Shown here one piece after another: positions 1-6,985 of a DNA stretch of 64,000 bases. Made by a program: the position numbers and the translations under genes. Source of the stretch: Anaerolineae bacterium (GTDB taxonomy: Bacteria > Chloroflexota > Anaerolineae > Caldilineales > Caldilineaceae); NCBI GenBank assembly GCA_030432295.1, contig JAUIHI010000001.1:1-64000 (forward strand). Direction: 5' to 3'. The notes beneath the pieces are model-generated. The model saw only the letters and a list, made by a program, of their open reading frames with translations. It had not been told where the DNA came from and searched no databases. Position 1 is the stretch's first letter. The number at the start of each line of letters is the position of its first letter.

Positions 1-118
1 CCCCGGCATGCGTTGGTCCCGCACCGGGGCCGAGAATCTCCTCCCCATTCGGGCTGCCGTCCTCAGTGGTCGCTTCGACCAAATCTGGGCTGCCTCCAAA
101 AACTTGCCACCAACTTGA
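1..118 (+). mobile_element. C-terminal fragment of a transposase (window edge)
   Basis: The second forward frame is open from the window edge to a TGA at 116-118 and encodes 38 residues beginning PGMRWSRTGAENLLPIR and ending SKNLPPT. A tail with G-M-x-W-(S/T)-x-x-G-A followed by a hydrophobic L-x-x-R-A stretch resembles the C-terminus of ISKra4-type and related DDE transposases. The rest lies outside the window, so the family and completeness cannot be judged, and no terminal inverted repeat is visible downstream. The match is from memory of the motif only. Confidence 0.45.
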
Positions 119-211
119 ATTACACCCTACACTTCGGGCAGGTGGACATCTGCGCCGATTTAGGGTAGAGTTTACTAAACCGGTATACCCCATTGACCCA
201 AAGGAGTGACT

Positions 212-2008
212 ATGCAGACCCTGCGCGCTTTTCTCCGCTTTGCCAAGCCCTATCGTACAGCCCTGCTCATCACCGTCGCCAGTATGACGCTGCTGGTCGG
301 CGTCCAACTGCTCACCCCCTGGATCATCCGGGAGCTGATCGGCGCGGTGCGCACCCAGGGCACAGCCGCGGTGGACTACAGCTTTGTCACCCGGCTGGCA
401 CTGCTGGCTCTGGCCGTCTTTGTGGCTCGCGCCGGTCTGGAATTTCTGCGCAGCTATATGGCCCACGTGGCCGGCTGGGGGGTGGTGGCGGACGTGCGCA
501 AGGCGGTCTATCGTCACTTGCAGCAGATGTCCCTGCGCTTCTACGAGGACAAGCAGACCGGCCAGTTGATGTCTCGGATGGTCAACGATTCGGACCTGCT
601 GGAGAAGCTGATGGCCCACGCGGTCCCGGATGTGGCGGTCAACTTCCTCACCCTCATCGGCGTCAGTGTGATGCTCTTTGTGATGAGTCCGCCCCTGATG
701 CTGCTGACTCTCATCCCCATCCCGCTGATTCTCCTGGCCATGCAGGGCTTTGCCCGCCTGGTGCGTCCGGCCTTTCGCACCCGTCAGCGGGAACTGGGCG
801 AGCTCAACGCCATCCTCCAGGACAATCTCTCCGGCATCCGGGAGATCAAAACTTTTACGCGGGAGGCGGTGGAGTCCGAGCGCATCGGCAACCGCATCAC
901 CAACTATATGAATTCCCTGCTCTATGCCCTGAAAATGATGGCGACCTTCCAGCCCTTCGTCAACTTTTCGTCGTCCCTGGGGCTGATTGTTGTCATCTAT
1001 TTTGGCGGGCGCATGGCCCTGGCGGGAACCCTGCCCATCGAGGACCTGGTGGCCTTTTTCCTCTATCTGGAGATGTTCTACAACCCCATCCGCCAGTTGA
1101 GCACCGCCTGGGAAGCGGTGCAGGAGTCCCTGGCCGGGGCCGAGCGGGTGGGGGAACTGCTGGACCAGCCCGCGGACATCTTCGACAAGCCCGATGCCCT
1201 GGCCCTGAGCGGGCGGGCGCGGGGCGAAGTGCGGCTGGAAAACGTGCGTTTCAGCTATCTGTCCGACCAGCCCGTGCTGGACGGCATCAGTCTGGACATT
1301 CCCGCCAACTCCGTGGCCGCGCTGGTCGGTCCCACGGGCGTGGGCAAGACGACCCTGGCCAGCCTCATCCCCCGCTTCTACGACGTGAACGGCGGCTGCA
1401 TCCGGGTGGACGGCCACGACATCCGGGATTTGACCCTGCACAGCCTGCGCCAGCAGATCAGTATTGTGTTGCAGGATGTCTTCCTCTTCCACGGCACTGT
1501 GCGGGACAATATCCTCTTTGGCCGCCCAGACGCCACAGAGGAGGAGATGCGGGAGGCGGCGACGATTGCCAACGCCACCGAATTTATCGACCAGTTGCCC
1601 GAGGGCTATGACACGCTGATCGGCGAGCGGGGGGTGAAGCTCTCCGGCGGCCAGAAGCAGCGGCTGGCGATTGCCCGCGCGGTGCTGAAGGATGCGCCGA
1701 TTCTGATTCTGGACGAAGCCACCTCTTCCGTGGACACGGAGACCGAGCGGCTGATCCAGCAGGCGTTGGAGCGGCTGATGGTGGGGCGCACGACGCTCGT
1801 CATCGCCCACCGCCTCTCCACCATCCGCAACGCTGACCAGATCGTCGTCTTGAGCGGTACAGGCGTAGCTGAGCAGGGCAGCCACGCCGAATTGATGGCC
1901 CTGGGCGGCATCTACCATCACCTGAACCAGGTGCAAGCCCAGGCTCAGGCCGCACCGGTTTCTGTGATGAATGGGCGCAATGGGAAGTTGCAGCCTGTGG
2001 CTGCGTGA
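212..2008 (+). CDS. ABC transporter, fused permease and ATPase (MsbA/MdlB-like exporter)
   Basis: A 598-aa half-transporter of the type I exporter class that would dimerise in the membrane and export a lipid, drug or peptide; the substrate cannot be told. The N-terminal ~310 residues form a six-helix ABC_membrane domain. The ATPase domain follows, with Walker A GPTGVGKTT near residue 373, signature LSGGQKQR near 476, Walker B ILILDEATSSVDTE near 497 and H-loop IAHRLST near 530. The ATG at 212 is preferred over the GTG at 206 because AAGGAG at 201-206 sits five bases before it. No partner half-transporter is adjacent. A diverged copy of its last 70 bp occurs at 3136-3205. Confidence 0.93.
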   Translation: MQTLRAFLRFAKPYRTALLITVASMTLLVGVQLLTPWIIRELIGAVRTQGTAAVDYSFVTRLALLALAVFVARAGLEFLRSYMAHVAGWGVVADVRKAVYRHLQQMSLRFYEDKQTGQLMSRMVNDSDLLEKLMAHAVPDVAVNFLTLIGVSVMLFVMSPPLMLLTLIPIPLILLAMQGFARLVRPAFRTRQRELGELNAILQDNLSGIREIKTFTREAVESERIGNRITNYMNSLLYALKMMATFQPFVNFSSSLGLIVVIYFGGRMALAGTLPIEDLVAFFLYLEMFYNPIRQLSTAWEAVQESLAGAERVGELLDQPADIFDKPDALALSGRARGEVRLENVRFSYLSDQPVLDGISLDIPANSVAALVGPTGVGKTTLASLIPRFYDVNGGCIRVDGHDIRDLTLHSLRQQISIVLQDVFLFHGTVRDNILFGRPDATEEEMREAATIANATEFIDQLPEGYDTLIGERGVKLSGGQKQRLAIARAVLKDAPILILDEATSSVDTETERLIQQALERLMVGRTTLVIAHRLSTIRNADQIVVLSGTGVAEQGSHAELMALGGIYHHLNQVQAQAQAAPVSVMNGRNGKLQPVAA

Positions 2009-2019
2009 AATATATATCC

Positions 2020-2050
2020 TTGCGCAGAGCCATTCATACCAGTATACTGG
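2020..2050 (+). promoter_or_regulatory. Putative promoter with palindrome for the 2138/2485 pair
   Basis: TTGCGC (2020-2025) and TATACT (2044-2049) are separated by 18 bp. The -10 box lies within the perfect 12-bp palindrome CCAGTATACTGG (2039-2050). A palindrome over the -10 is what an autoregulated toxin-antitoxin operon would have, though the first gene product is not a recognised DNA binder. Read by eye only. Confidence 0.4.
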
Positions 2051-2137
2051 GCCTATGCGACACCAGATTCTTCACAAGAGAACGGTAGTTGCTACTGCAA
2101 ACTATGAAACGTCCTGTGCGTAATGGAGGTGAGTCGT

Positions 2138-2497
2138 ATGTCACTGGCTGAATTATTTCCAGATGTAAAGTTGCTTCCTCGCGCAGATAAGTTGCGTTTG
2201 ATGCAGTTCCTTGCGGTTGAATTAGGGCAAGAGGAGGGCGCACCTCTATCGTCTGCTGCCGCGGAATATCCGATCTGGACGCCACTCAATGCTTTTGATG
2301 CCGCAGAAACGTTGACGGGCGTGCTGAAAAACCGCAAGACGTGTGTGCGAATCGACGCGCCCGCCCAGGACGCGGCCTCTCTGGCAGAGGCAAACCGGCT
2401 GGCCGAGCTTGTGCGCACGGAGTTGGTCCAGTGGGAAAGCGAAACCAGCTTTGACGAACTGATGCAAATGCGTCGAGGACGGCAATGGTTGTTATAG
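2138..2497 (+). CDS. Putative antitoxin-like partner of downstream PIN protein
   Basis: A 119-aa soluble protein with no family I recognise. The start at ATG 2138 is preferred over ATG 2123 because GGAGGTGAG at 2125-2133 is a strong ribosome binding site with correct spacing. The N-terminus (LAELFPDVKLLPRADKLR) reads like the short helical segment of antitoxins that precede PIN toxins, and the C-terminus is polar and helical. Its last 13 bases overlap the PIN gene at 2485, the usual arrangement for a coupled type II antitoxin-toxin pair. The antitoxin role is inferred only from order, size and overlap. Confidence 0.6.
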   Translation: MSLAELFPDVKLLPRADKLRLMQFLAVELGQEEGAPLSSAAAEYPIWTPLNAFDAAETLTGVLKNRKTCVRIDAPAQDAASLAEANRLAELVRTELVQWESETSFDELMQMRRGRQWLL

Positions 2498-2946
2498 ATA
2501 CAGATGTTTTTGTGCTGGCCTTTGCCTTCCATCGGGATAATCGTCAGGCCATCAACAGCCAATCCCTGGAGGTCGTCCGCACCTACGAACCGGCGATAAC
2601 CATCTATTCGGTGATGGAATTGCTGGGGCAGTTGTCGTTCAATCTGTCGGCAGAACGACTGGCCCAGTGGCGTGGCTGGCTGCAAGACAACTTTGGTCTG
2701 GCCGTCATCTATCCAGCCACGGCCAATCGTACAGCCGATGAATTCTTCGACTCCGACCTGATAGAAGGTCCGCTGCAAAGGATGTTCCGCCACCCTTCCC
2801 CCTACTTAGACAGCCTCATTTTGGAACTGGTAGAGGCAACGGAGAATGTGCGTGCCATCGTCACCTGGAATGCACGCCACTATCAGGGACGCACGTCTCT
2901 TCGTGTGATGACGCCGGGCGAGTATGTCGATTCCCCTCCGGTCTGA
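2485..2946 (+). CDS. PIN-domain ribonuclease, probable VapC-like toxin
   Basis: A 153-aa single-domain PIN protein, predicted Mg2+-dependent endoribonuclease. The acidic residues of the fold are in place: Asp in VVIDTDVFVLAF at the N-terminus, Glu in YSVMELLGQLS near residue 40, and the C-terminal Asp in YLDSLILEL followed by the TWN turn. It starts inside the end of the upstream small gene, implying translational coupling and a toxin-antitoxin role. It resembles PIN proteins of unknown target more than classical tRNA-fMet VapC. Upstream palindrome and promoter are at 2020-2050. Confidence 0.78.
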   Translation: MVVIDTDVFVLAFAFHRDNRQAINSQSLEVVRTYEPAITIYSVMELLGQLSFNLSAERLAQWRGWLQDNFGLAVIYPATANRTADEFFDSDLIEGPLQRMFRHPSPYLDSLILELVEATENVRAIVTWNARHYQGRTSLRVMTPGEYVDSPPV

Positions 2947-2989
2947 AAAAGCACAGGCCAGGCATAGGCTACTACAAACAAATAATGAT

Positions 2990-3057
2990 CCACGAAGCCA
3001 CACAAAGTTGCACGAAGAAGAGGTCAAAACTTTGTGTTCCTTCGTGTCCTTCGTGGA
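2990..3057. repeat. Imperfect inverted repeat built from CACGAAG-type units
   Basis: The left part contains CCACGAAG, CACAAAG and CACGAAG; the right part contains CTTTGTG, CTTCGTG and CTTCGTGG, so the transcript can fold on itself. Similar word stock recurs near 17334, 32676 and 46370. Confidence 0.6.
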
Positions 3058-3085
3058 TGTTTTTTACAGGAGCCTTCGCATCCCC

Positions 3086-3205
3086 CTACGGCCGCATAAT
3101 ACGCCCATCTACCCGCCGATCCTCAGCCATATAATAGGCTCAGGCCGCACCGGTTTCTGTGATGAATGGGCACAATGGGAAGTTGCAGCCTGCGGTAGCG
3201 TAAAG
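3086..3205. pseudogene. Chimeric scar of two neighbouring gene 3' ends
   Basis: Bases 3086-3139 match the 3' end of the dehydratase gene (3993-4046) with 5 differences in 54. Bases 3136-3205 match the 3' end of the ABC transporter gene (1941-2010) with about 6 differences in 70, including its stop codon position (TGA there, TAA here). The two pieces join at the shared bases AGGC. The simplest reading is that a diverged second copy of both genes lay here and was lost through a deletion joining the tails. Confidence 0.75.
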
Positions 3206-3239
3206 AGGCACGATCAGGTGTATGCAAGCAAATCGCTAC

Positions 3240-3296
3240 CCACAGATTTCGCAGATTGTCACCGATTTTCTCTGTGACAATCTGCGAAATCTGTGG
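3240..3296. terminator. Perfect 23-bp hairpin between convergent genes
   Basis: CCACAGATTTCGCAGATTGT... at 3240-3262 is exactly complementary to 3274-3296 with an 11-base loop. It could end transcription from either side, but there is no U-run, and it resembles other intergenic hairpins here (37316-37390), so it may be a repeat element instead. Confidence 0.55.
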
Positions 3297-3319
3297 ATAA
3301 TATAAATCTTGGAATAGCC

Positions 3320-3667
3320 TTATGCGGCTTCAAGCAGGAACTCAATCTTCACGGCGTCAAACGGGAAAACAATCCGTCCATCCTCTACCCGATCCAGCAC
3401 GCCTGCATTCAACAGACCAGTGATGTCCCCGTGCACTGCTTTGACATCCCGTCCTACCCGGCGCGCTGCCTCGCGTATGGAAATCGGTCCCGCCCCGCAT
3501 AGGATTTTGAGCAATTCCCAGCGCTTGGCGCTCAGTACTTTCCAGAGAAGTTCCGGGGTGGCAAAGCTGATGCGCGCCGATTCTTCCGCGTCTCCGGTCT
3601 TCCAGGCGCGGACGAAGTCTTGCATGGATTCAGCCGGTGAGCGTACATCAAGCGTTACGATTTTCAT
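3320..3667 (-). CDS. TumA-type HTH antitoxin (HVO_A0114 family)
   Basis: A 115-aa DNA-binding protein. The C-terminal half contains a winged-helix segment (ISIREAARRVGRDVKAVHGD) followed by TGLLNAGVLDRVEDGRIVFPF, typical of the HVO_A0114 putative DNA-binding family paired with TumE toxins. The start at 3667 is chosen for the ribosome binding site GAGGTGGA; longer in-frame readings upstream are not protein-like. It overlaps the end of the toxin gene by 20 bp, with toxin first and antitoxin second as usual for this family. It should neutralise TumE and probably represses the promoter at 3952-3980. Confidence 0.8.
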   Translation of the reverse strand: MKIVTLDVRSPAESMQDFVRAWKTGDAEESARISFATPELLWKVLSAKRWELLKILCGAGPISIREAARRVGRDVKAVHGDITGLLNAGVLDRVEDGRIVFPFDAVKIEFLLEAA

Positions 3668-3944
3668 TGTTCCACCTCGCAATATCCCGTTGAAAGTCAG
3701 CGATGAGTTTATCCACGCCTTGAAATGTGTAACTGCTTTCCCGCTCCCCAAAGTGCCGGTGATCGCCTTTCCCCGCTTCGTTGTCATACCGCACAACGCA
3801 GACCTGCTCGACCACATAGGCCAACCGATATTTGAAGTCGTGGGTTGAGCCGCGTACCGGTGCAGGAACCCGCCACAGCACCAATTCAGCAAAGGCGTTT
3901 CCGGAAAAGACGATGCGTGTGCGTAAGAGTTCGACCGCGTCCAT
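3648..3944 (-). CDS. TumE family toxin (DUF6516)
   Basis: A 98-aa protein with the TumE pattern: FAELVLWRVP, then HDFKYRLAYV, then VVRYDNEAGKGDHRHFGERE, ending in an aromatic/hydrophobic helix. It is followed by its HTH partner with a 20-bp overlap. The ATG at 3944 is preferred over a TTG at 3989: it lies eight bases after a near-consensus -10, so the transcript is probably leaderless, which explains the missing ribosome binding site. Biochemical activity of this family is poorly known; the toxin role comes from the family. Confidence 0.78.
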   Translation of the reverse strand: MDAVELLRTRIVFSGNAFAELVLWRVPAPVRGSTHDFKYRLAYVVEQVCVVRYDNEAGKGDHRHFGERESSYTFQGVDKLIADFQRDIARWNNENRNA

Positions 3945-3980
3945 GTTGGGGATAATACCAACACCAGGAAATGTTGTCAA
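3945..3980 (-). promoter_or_regulatory. Consensus promoter and operator for TumE/TumA
   Basis: On the minus strand TTGACA (3975-3980) and TATTAT (3952-3957) are spaced by exactly 17 bp. An inverted repeat GTTGG-N8-CCAAC (3945-3962) brackets the -10 box and is a likely TumA site. Transcription would start at about 3944-3946, on the ATG itself. Confidence 0.65.
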
Positions 3981-3992
3981 CAAAGCCAAAAA

Positions 3993-5207
3993 CTACGGCC
4001 GCACAATACTCCCATCCACCCGCCGATCCTCGGCCATAAAATAGGCCCGGGCCGCCAGTTCCGGGTTGAGCAGGGCGCGGGCCTTGGCCTCGTCGATGTC
4101 GATGCCCAGCCCCGGCTGTTCGTTGGCGTATAGATAGCCCCCTTCCAGCCGGGCATAGCCGGGGAAGAGATCGTACTCCTCTGGCGTGAAGTGGTTCTCC
4201 TCCTGCACGCCAAAACTGGTGCTGGCCAGGTCCAGATGGACCGCGGCCATCTGGTTGACTGGGTCGTTGTCGCCCCCCTCCTGCCAGGCGGTATGCACGC
4301 CGAACCACTCGCAGAGCGTCGCAATCTTGCGGCAATTGGTAATTCCCCCGCCTTTGGAAACCCGCACCCGCACGTAATCGATCAGCCGCTCGGTGATCAG
4401 CGGCATCCACTCGTGGGGGTTGACGAAAAGCTCGCCCATCGCTTGGGGGGTCACACACTGCTGGCGCACCTGGCGATACCAGTGGACCTGCTCCGGAGAG
4501 AGCAAATCTTCCAGAAAGAAGAGGCGGTAGGGTTCCAGAAGCTTGGCCAGGGCCACCGCGTTGTGGGGGCGCAGATGCTCGTGGACGTCGTGGGTCAGTT
4601 TGGGGCCAAAGCCCACTTTGTCGCGCAGATAGGCGAACATCTCCGGGATATTCTTCAGATAAGCTTCGTCGTCAAAGACCCGCTGCCGGGCCGGGGCGTT
4701 TTTGGACATACCCGCCTCGTCGCCGGGGAGGAAACCGCCGCCGCCGTAGTTGCCCAACTGGCAGCGGATGACCTGATAGCCCTCTTCCATATAGCGGCGC
4801 ACGTCGTCCTCCAGCTCGGCCAGGTCGTTGCCGCCAGCGTGGGCGTAGGCCAGCACCGCATCGCGGGTGGGGCCGCCCAGCAGTTGGTGTACGGGCATCC
4901 CTGCCTCTTTGCCTTTGATGTCCCACAGGGCCATATCGATGCCGGCCAGGGCGGTGTTGAGGATGGAGCCGTTGCGCCAGTAGCCGTGGGTGTAGACGCT
5001 CTGCCAGTTGTCCTCGATGTGGCCTGCTTCCCGCCCGATGAGCAGGGGCGCGATCTCCTCCAGTGCGGCGATGACCGTCCCCGCGTGGAAGTGGTCGCTG
5101 GCCGAGCCGATGCCGTAGAGACCGGGCTGGTCGGTGAGCACTTTGACGATCACCCAGCGGCCCGCGGCCCGGGTGCGGATGGTTTCGATGGCGGTGATTT
5201 TGGTCAT
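3993..5207 (-). CDS. Mannonate dehydratase / RspA-like enolase-superfamily protein
   Basis: A 404-aa enolase-superfamily protein of the mannonate dehydratase branch, likely dehydrating a six-carbon sugar acid to a 2-keto-3-deoxy acid in the cytoplasm. The N-terminal capping domain is followed by a barrel with metal-ligand positions near residue 206 (LTHDVHEHL), 231 (FFLEDLLSPEQ) and 257 (GELFVN). In the later His motif it reads HTAWQEGGDNDPV near 304, where characterised ManD enzymes have H-G-P-G-D-x-S-P-V, so the substrate may differ. AGGAGAAC precedes ATG 5207. It stands alone between two toxin-antitoxin regions. A diverged copy of its 3' end is at 3086-3139. Confidence 0.88.
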   Translation of the reverse strand: MTKITAIETIRTRAAGRWVIVKVLTDQPGLYGIGSASDHFHAGTVIAALEEIAPLLIGREAGHIEDNWQSVYTHGYWRNGSILNTALAGIDMALWDIKGKEAGMPVHQLLGGPTRDAVLAYAHAGGNDLAELEDDVRRYMEEGYQVIRCQLGNYGGGGFLPGDEAGMSKNAPARQRVFDDEAYLKNIPEMFAYLRDKVGFGPKLTHDVHEHLRPHNAVALAKLLEPYRLFFLEDLLSPEQVHWYRQVRQQCVTPQAMGELFVNPHEWMPLITERLIDYVRVRVSKGGGITNCRKIATLCEWFGVHTAWQEGGDNDPVNQMAAVHLDLASTSFGVQEENHFTPEEYDLFPGYARLEGGYLYANEQPGLGIDIDEAKARALLNPELAARAYFMAEDRRVDGSIVRP

Positions 5208-5240
5208 TGGGGGTTCTCCTCTATTTTGGGGGATGGGGAA

Positions 5241-5268
5241 TGGACGGTAGACCGCGGACGGCAGACGG
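5241..5268. repeat. Heptamer array, GGACGG family (4 units)
   Basis: Four contiguous 7-mers: TGGACGG, TAGACCG, CGGACGG, CAGACGG. The same family recurs at 61199-61226 (TAGACGG CGGACGG CAGACGA CAGACCG) and, with other phasing, at 38273-38293. Confidence 0.75.
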
Positions 5269-5451
5269 CACTCCGGCGCGGTTCTGTGGAGTATAGCGGA
5301 AGATTGCGGGGTTGTCGAAGGGAAAAATCGTGCAGTGGGTGTCTCCTTCCGGGAAAGGGTCACGAAATTGGTCTACTTGCCATCTGGTCCTGACCCCTTC
5401 CCGGAAGGGGCTTGGCCGCAATTTACCTTAGACCTTTCCGCCCGCGCCCCG

Positions 5452-5481
5452 TTGGAAAAAGACTGCCCCAAATGGTATGAT
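5452..5481 (+). promoter_or_regulatory. Putative promoter of HNH gene
   Basis: TTGGAA (5452-5457) and TATGAT (5476-5481) with an 18-bp spacer. The predicted leader is about 130 nt, long for such a gene, so confidence is limited. Confidence 0.35.
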
Positions 5482-5620
5482 TACCCGGCAATCACCCACG
5501 GAGAATTTGGCCGATGCCTACCCTAAACTGGCTCAACTGCAACGGGAATCTACTTCTGTCTATTATTCATAAAGAGCAATTCTCGGAAGGATTACAGAAC
5601 AGGGGGAAATGAGAACTGCG

Positions 5621-6388
5621 ATGCCCAGAAACGCCAATTGGACCCGAGAAGAATTGATAGTAGCATACAACTTGTACTGCAAATTGCCATTTGGGCGGCT
5701 TCACAACCGTAACCCCGAGATTATCAGTCTTGCAAATCTAATAGGTCGTACTCCCTCTGCTGTCGCTTGGAAACTATCCAATTTTGCTCATCTCGATCCT
5801 TCACTGCAAAGTCGCGGTATTGTTGGTGCAACACACGGGAGTAGACGGGATAAGGAAATTTGGGATGAGTTCGCTCAAGACTGGGAACGGTTGAGTTTTG
5901 AAAGTGAAAGGTTACTGGCTCAAATGGAGGGCAAGCCTATCGAACAGGCTACGAATATTGATGTGTCCGATTTACCCCCTGGCATGGAAAGAGAAACGAT
6001 TATACGCACAAGGGTAAATCAAGGGTTTTTTCGAAGCACCGTTCTTGCCGCATATAGTTCAAAATGCTGCATTACAGGCTTGGGTAACCCTGAAATGCTG
6101 AACGCAAGTCATATTGTTCCCTGGTCCATTGATATCAAAAATCGTGTGAATCCTCGAAATGGCTTATGCCTGAATGCGCTCCACGATAGGGCATTTGATC
6201 GAGGGCTATTGACAATTACGCCTGATTACACGGTCAAATTATCGAAATCTATCAATGGGTTGCAGGATGGTGAAGCTATTCTAAATTTGTTTCTAAGGTA
6301 CGATGGGCAAAAAGTAGCTTTGCCGGATAAATTTCTTCCAGATACACGTTTCATTGAATATCACAATCAACATATATTCAGAGAATAG
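5621..6388 (+). CDS. HNH endonuclease, stand-alone restriction-type
   Basis: A 255-aa protein. The N-terminal half (NWTREELIVAYNLYCKLPFG, then GRTPSAVAWKLSNF) is the helical region of a common bacterial family of HNH proteins often annotated as putative restriction endonucleases. The C-terminal half carries the HNH fold: KCCITG, then NASHIVPW with the catalytic His, then NPRNGLCLNALHDRAFDRG. The ATG at 5621 gives the usual family N-terminus; ATG 5609 is only three bases after AGGGGG. No methylase is adjacent. The gene is visibly AT-richer than its neighbours (many AAA, ATT and TTA codons), suggesting recent transfer. A defence role is possible but unproven. Confidence 0.85.
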   Translation: MPRNANWTREELIVAYNLYCKLPFGRLHNRNPEIISLANLIGRTPSAVAWKLSNFAHLDPSLQSRGIVGATHGSRRDKEIWDEFAQDWERLSFESERLLAQMEGKPIEQATNIDVSDLPPGMERETIIRTRVNQGFFRSTVLAAYSSKCCITGLGNPEMLNASHIVPWSIDIKNRVNPRNGLCLNALHDRAFDRGLLTITPDYTVKLSKSINGLQDGEAILNLFLRYDGQKVALPDKFLPDTRFIEYHNQHIFRE

Positions 6389-6709
6389 TATTACTGCTAA
6401 ATTTGTGCAGCAAATTTTCTGAAACCGCCCCCTCCCCGATTATAAGAATCCAACCCTCGCGTCCAAACCGGTCATTTCCCGCACTCGTATCGGCAGGCGG
6501 TCAGTTTGCAAGGCCAAAGGCACAGGATGGCGGCAGGCAACGGGACGTGGAGCAGTAATTGGCTAAAGGAATTCCCATCCAATCCGCGAAATCCTCGCCG
6601 CCGCCATCTTTAGTCGAAATATTGGATGGGTTGGCAAACGGGCAAAGGCACAGTAAAATACATAGTGAAGTATGTATTGTCTGTCCGTTTGTAAGCGAGG
6701 AGAAAATCG
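6389..6709. other. Intergenic region before Phd/PIN pair
   Basis: No gene seen. A 10-bp inverted repeat CCCATCCAAT (6568-6577)/ATTGGATGGG (6621-6630) lies just before the promoter and operator at 6631-6678. Confidence 0.5.
6631..6678 (+). promoter_or_regulatory. Promoter and operator of Phd/PIN operon
   Basis: TTGGCA (6631-6636), 17-bp spacer, TAAAAT (6654-6659). A perfect inverted repeat AATACATA (6657-6664) - GTGAAG - TATGTATT (6671-6678) overlaps the -10 and start point, as expected for Phd autorepression. The leader is about 44 nt and ends with GAGGAGAAAA before the ATG. Confidence 0.65.
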
Positions 6710-6985
6710 ATGCAACAGATTATCGGTGTCACCGAATTGCAGCGCAAGTTTCGGAGCTTTTTTGATCAGGTGGTCAACAAGCAGACGCCAATTGTCTTGA
6801 CCAGGGGTTCCCGCCCCGAAGCAGTGCTGATCCCCTACGCCGACTATCTGCATTTCCAAGAGATGCAGGAGAGCGAAGTGCTGGCCCGGTTCGATCAGGT
6901 CTGGACCCGTCTGTCGCAACTAAACGCTGAATTCTCAGAAGAAGAGATCGCTGCCGACATCAAAGCTGCCCGGTCGGAGGTGTAG
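6710..6985 (+). CDS. Phd/YefM family antitoxin
   Basis: A 91-aa type II antitoxin. The N-terminal half has the Phd/YefM pattern IIGVTELQRKFRSFFDQVVN followed by PIVLTRGSRPEAVLIPYADY, which forms the DNA-binding dimer. The C-terminal ~35 residues are an acidic helix expected to wrap the toxin. The stop codon TAG abuts the ATG of the PIN gene, so the two are coupled. It likely represses its own promoter through the inverted repeat at 6657-6678. Confidence 0.92.
   Translation: MQQIIGVTELQRKFRSFFDQVVNKQTPIVLTRGSRPEAVLIPYADYLHFQEMQESEVLARFDQVWTRLSQLNAEFSEEEIAADIKAARSEV

Larger units (their letters stand above)
2947..3319. other. Gene-free stretch with hairpins and a chimeric gene scar
   Basis: No credible gene. 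It holds an imperfect inverted repeat of CACGAAG/CTTCGTG units (2990-3057), the scar described at 3086-3205, and a perfect 23-bp hairpin (3240-3262 with 3274-3296). These separate the convergent PIN gene and TumA gene. Confidence 0.7.
5208..5620. other. Intergenic region with heptamers, hairpin and promoter
   Basis: Lies between the divergent dehydratase and HNH genes. It contains a heptamer array (5241-5268), a hairpin CCTTCCGGG...CCCGGAAGG (5345-5362 with 5391-5408, one mismatch) and a putative promoter at 5452-5481. I see no gene. Confidence 0.6.

Noticed and set aside
193-1611. 472-residue plus-strand frame overlapping the ABC transporter
   Set aside because: Out-of-frame shadow rich in Gly, Arg, Pro and His; the transporter frame carries all ABC motifs.
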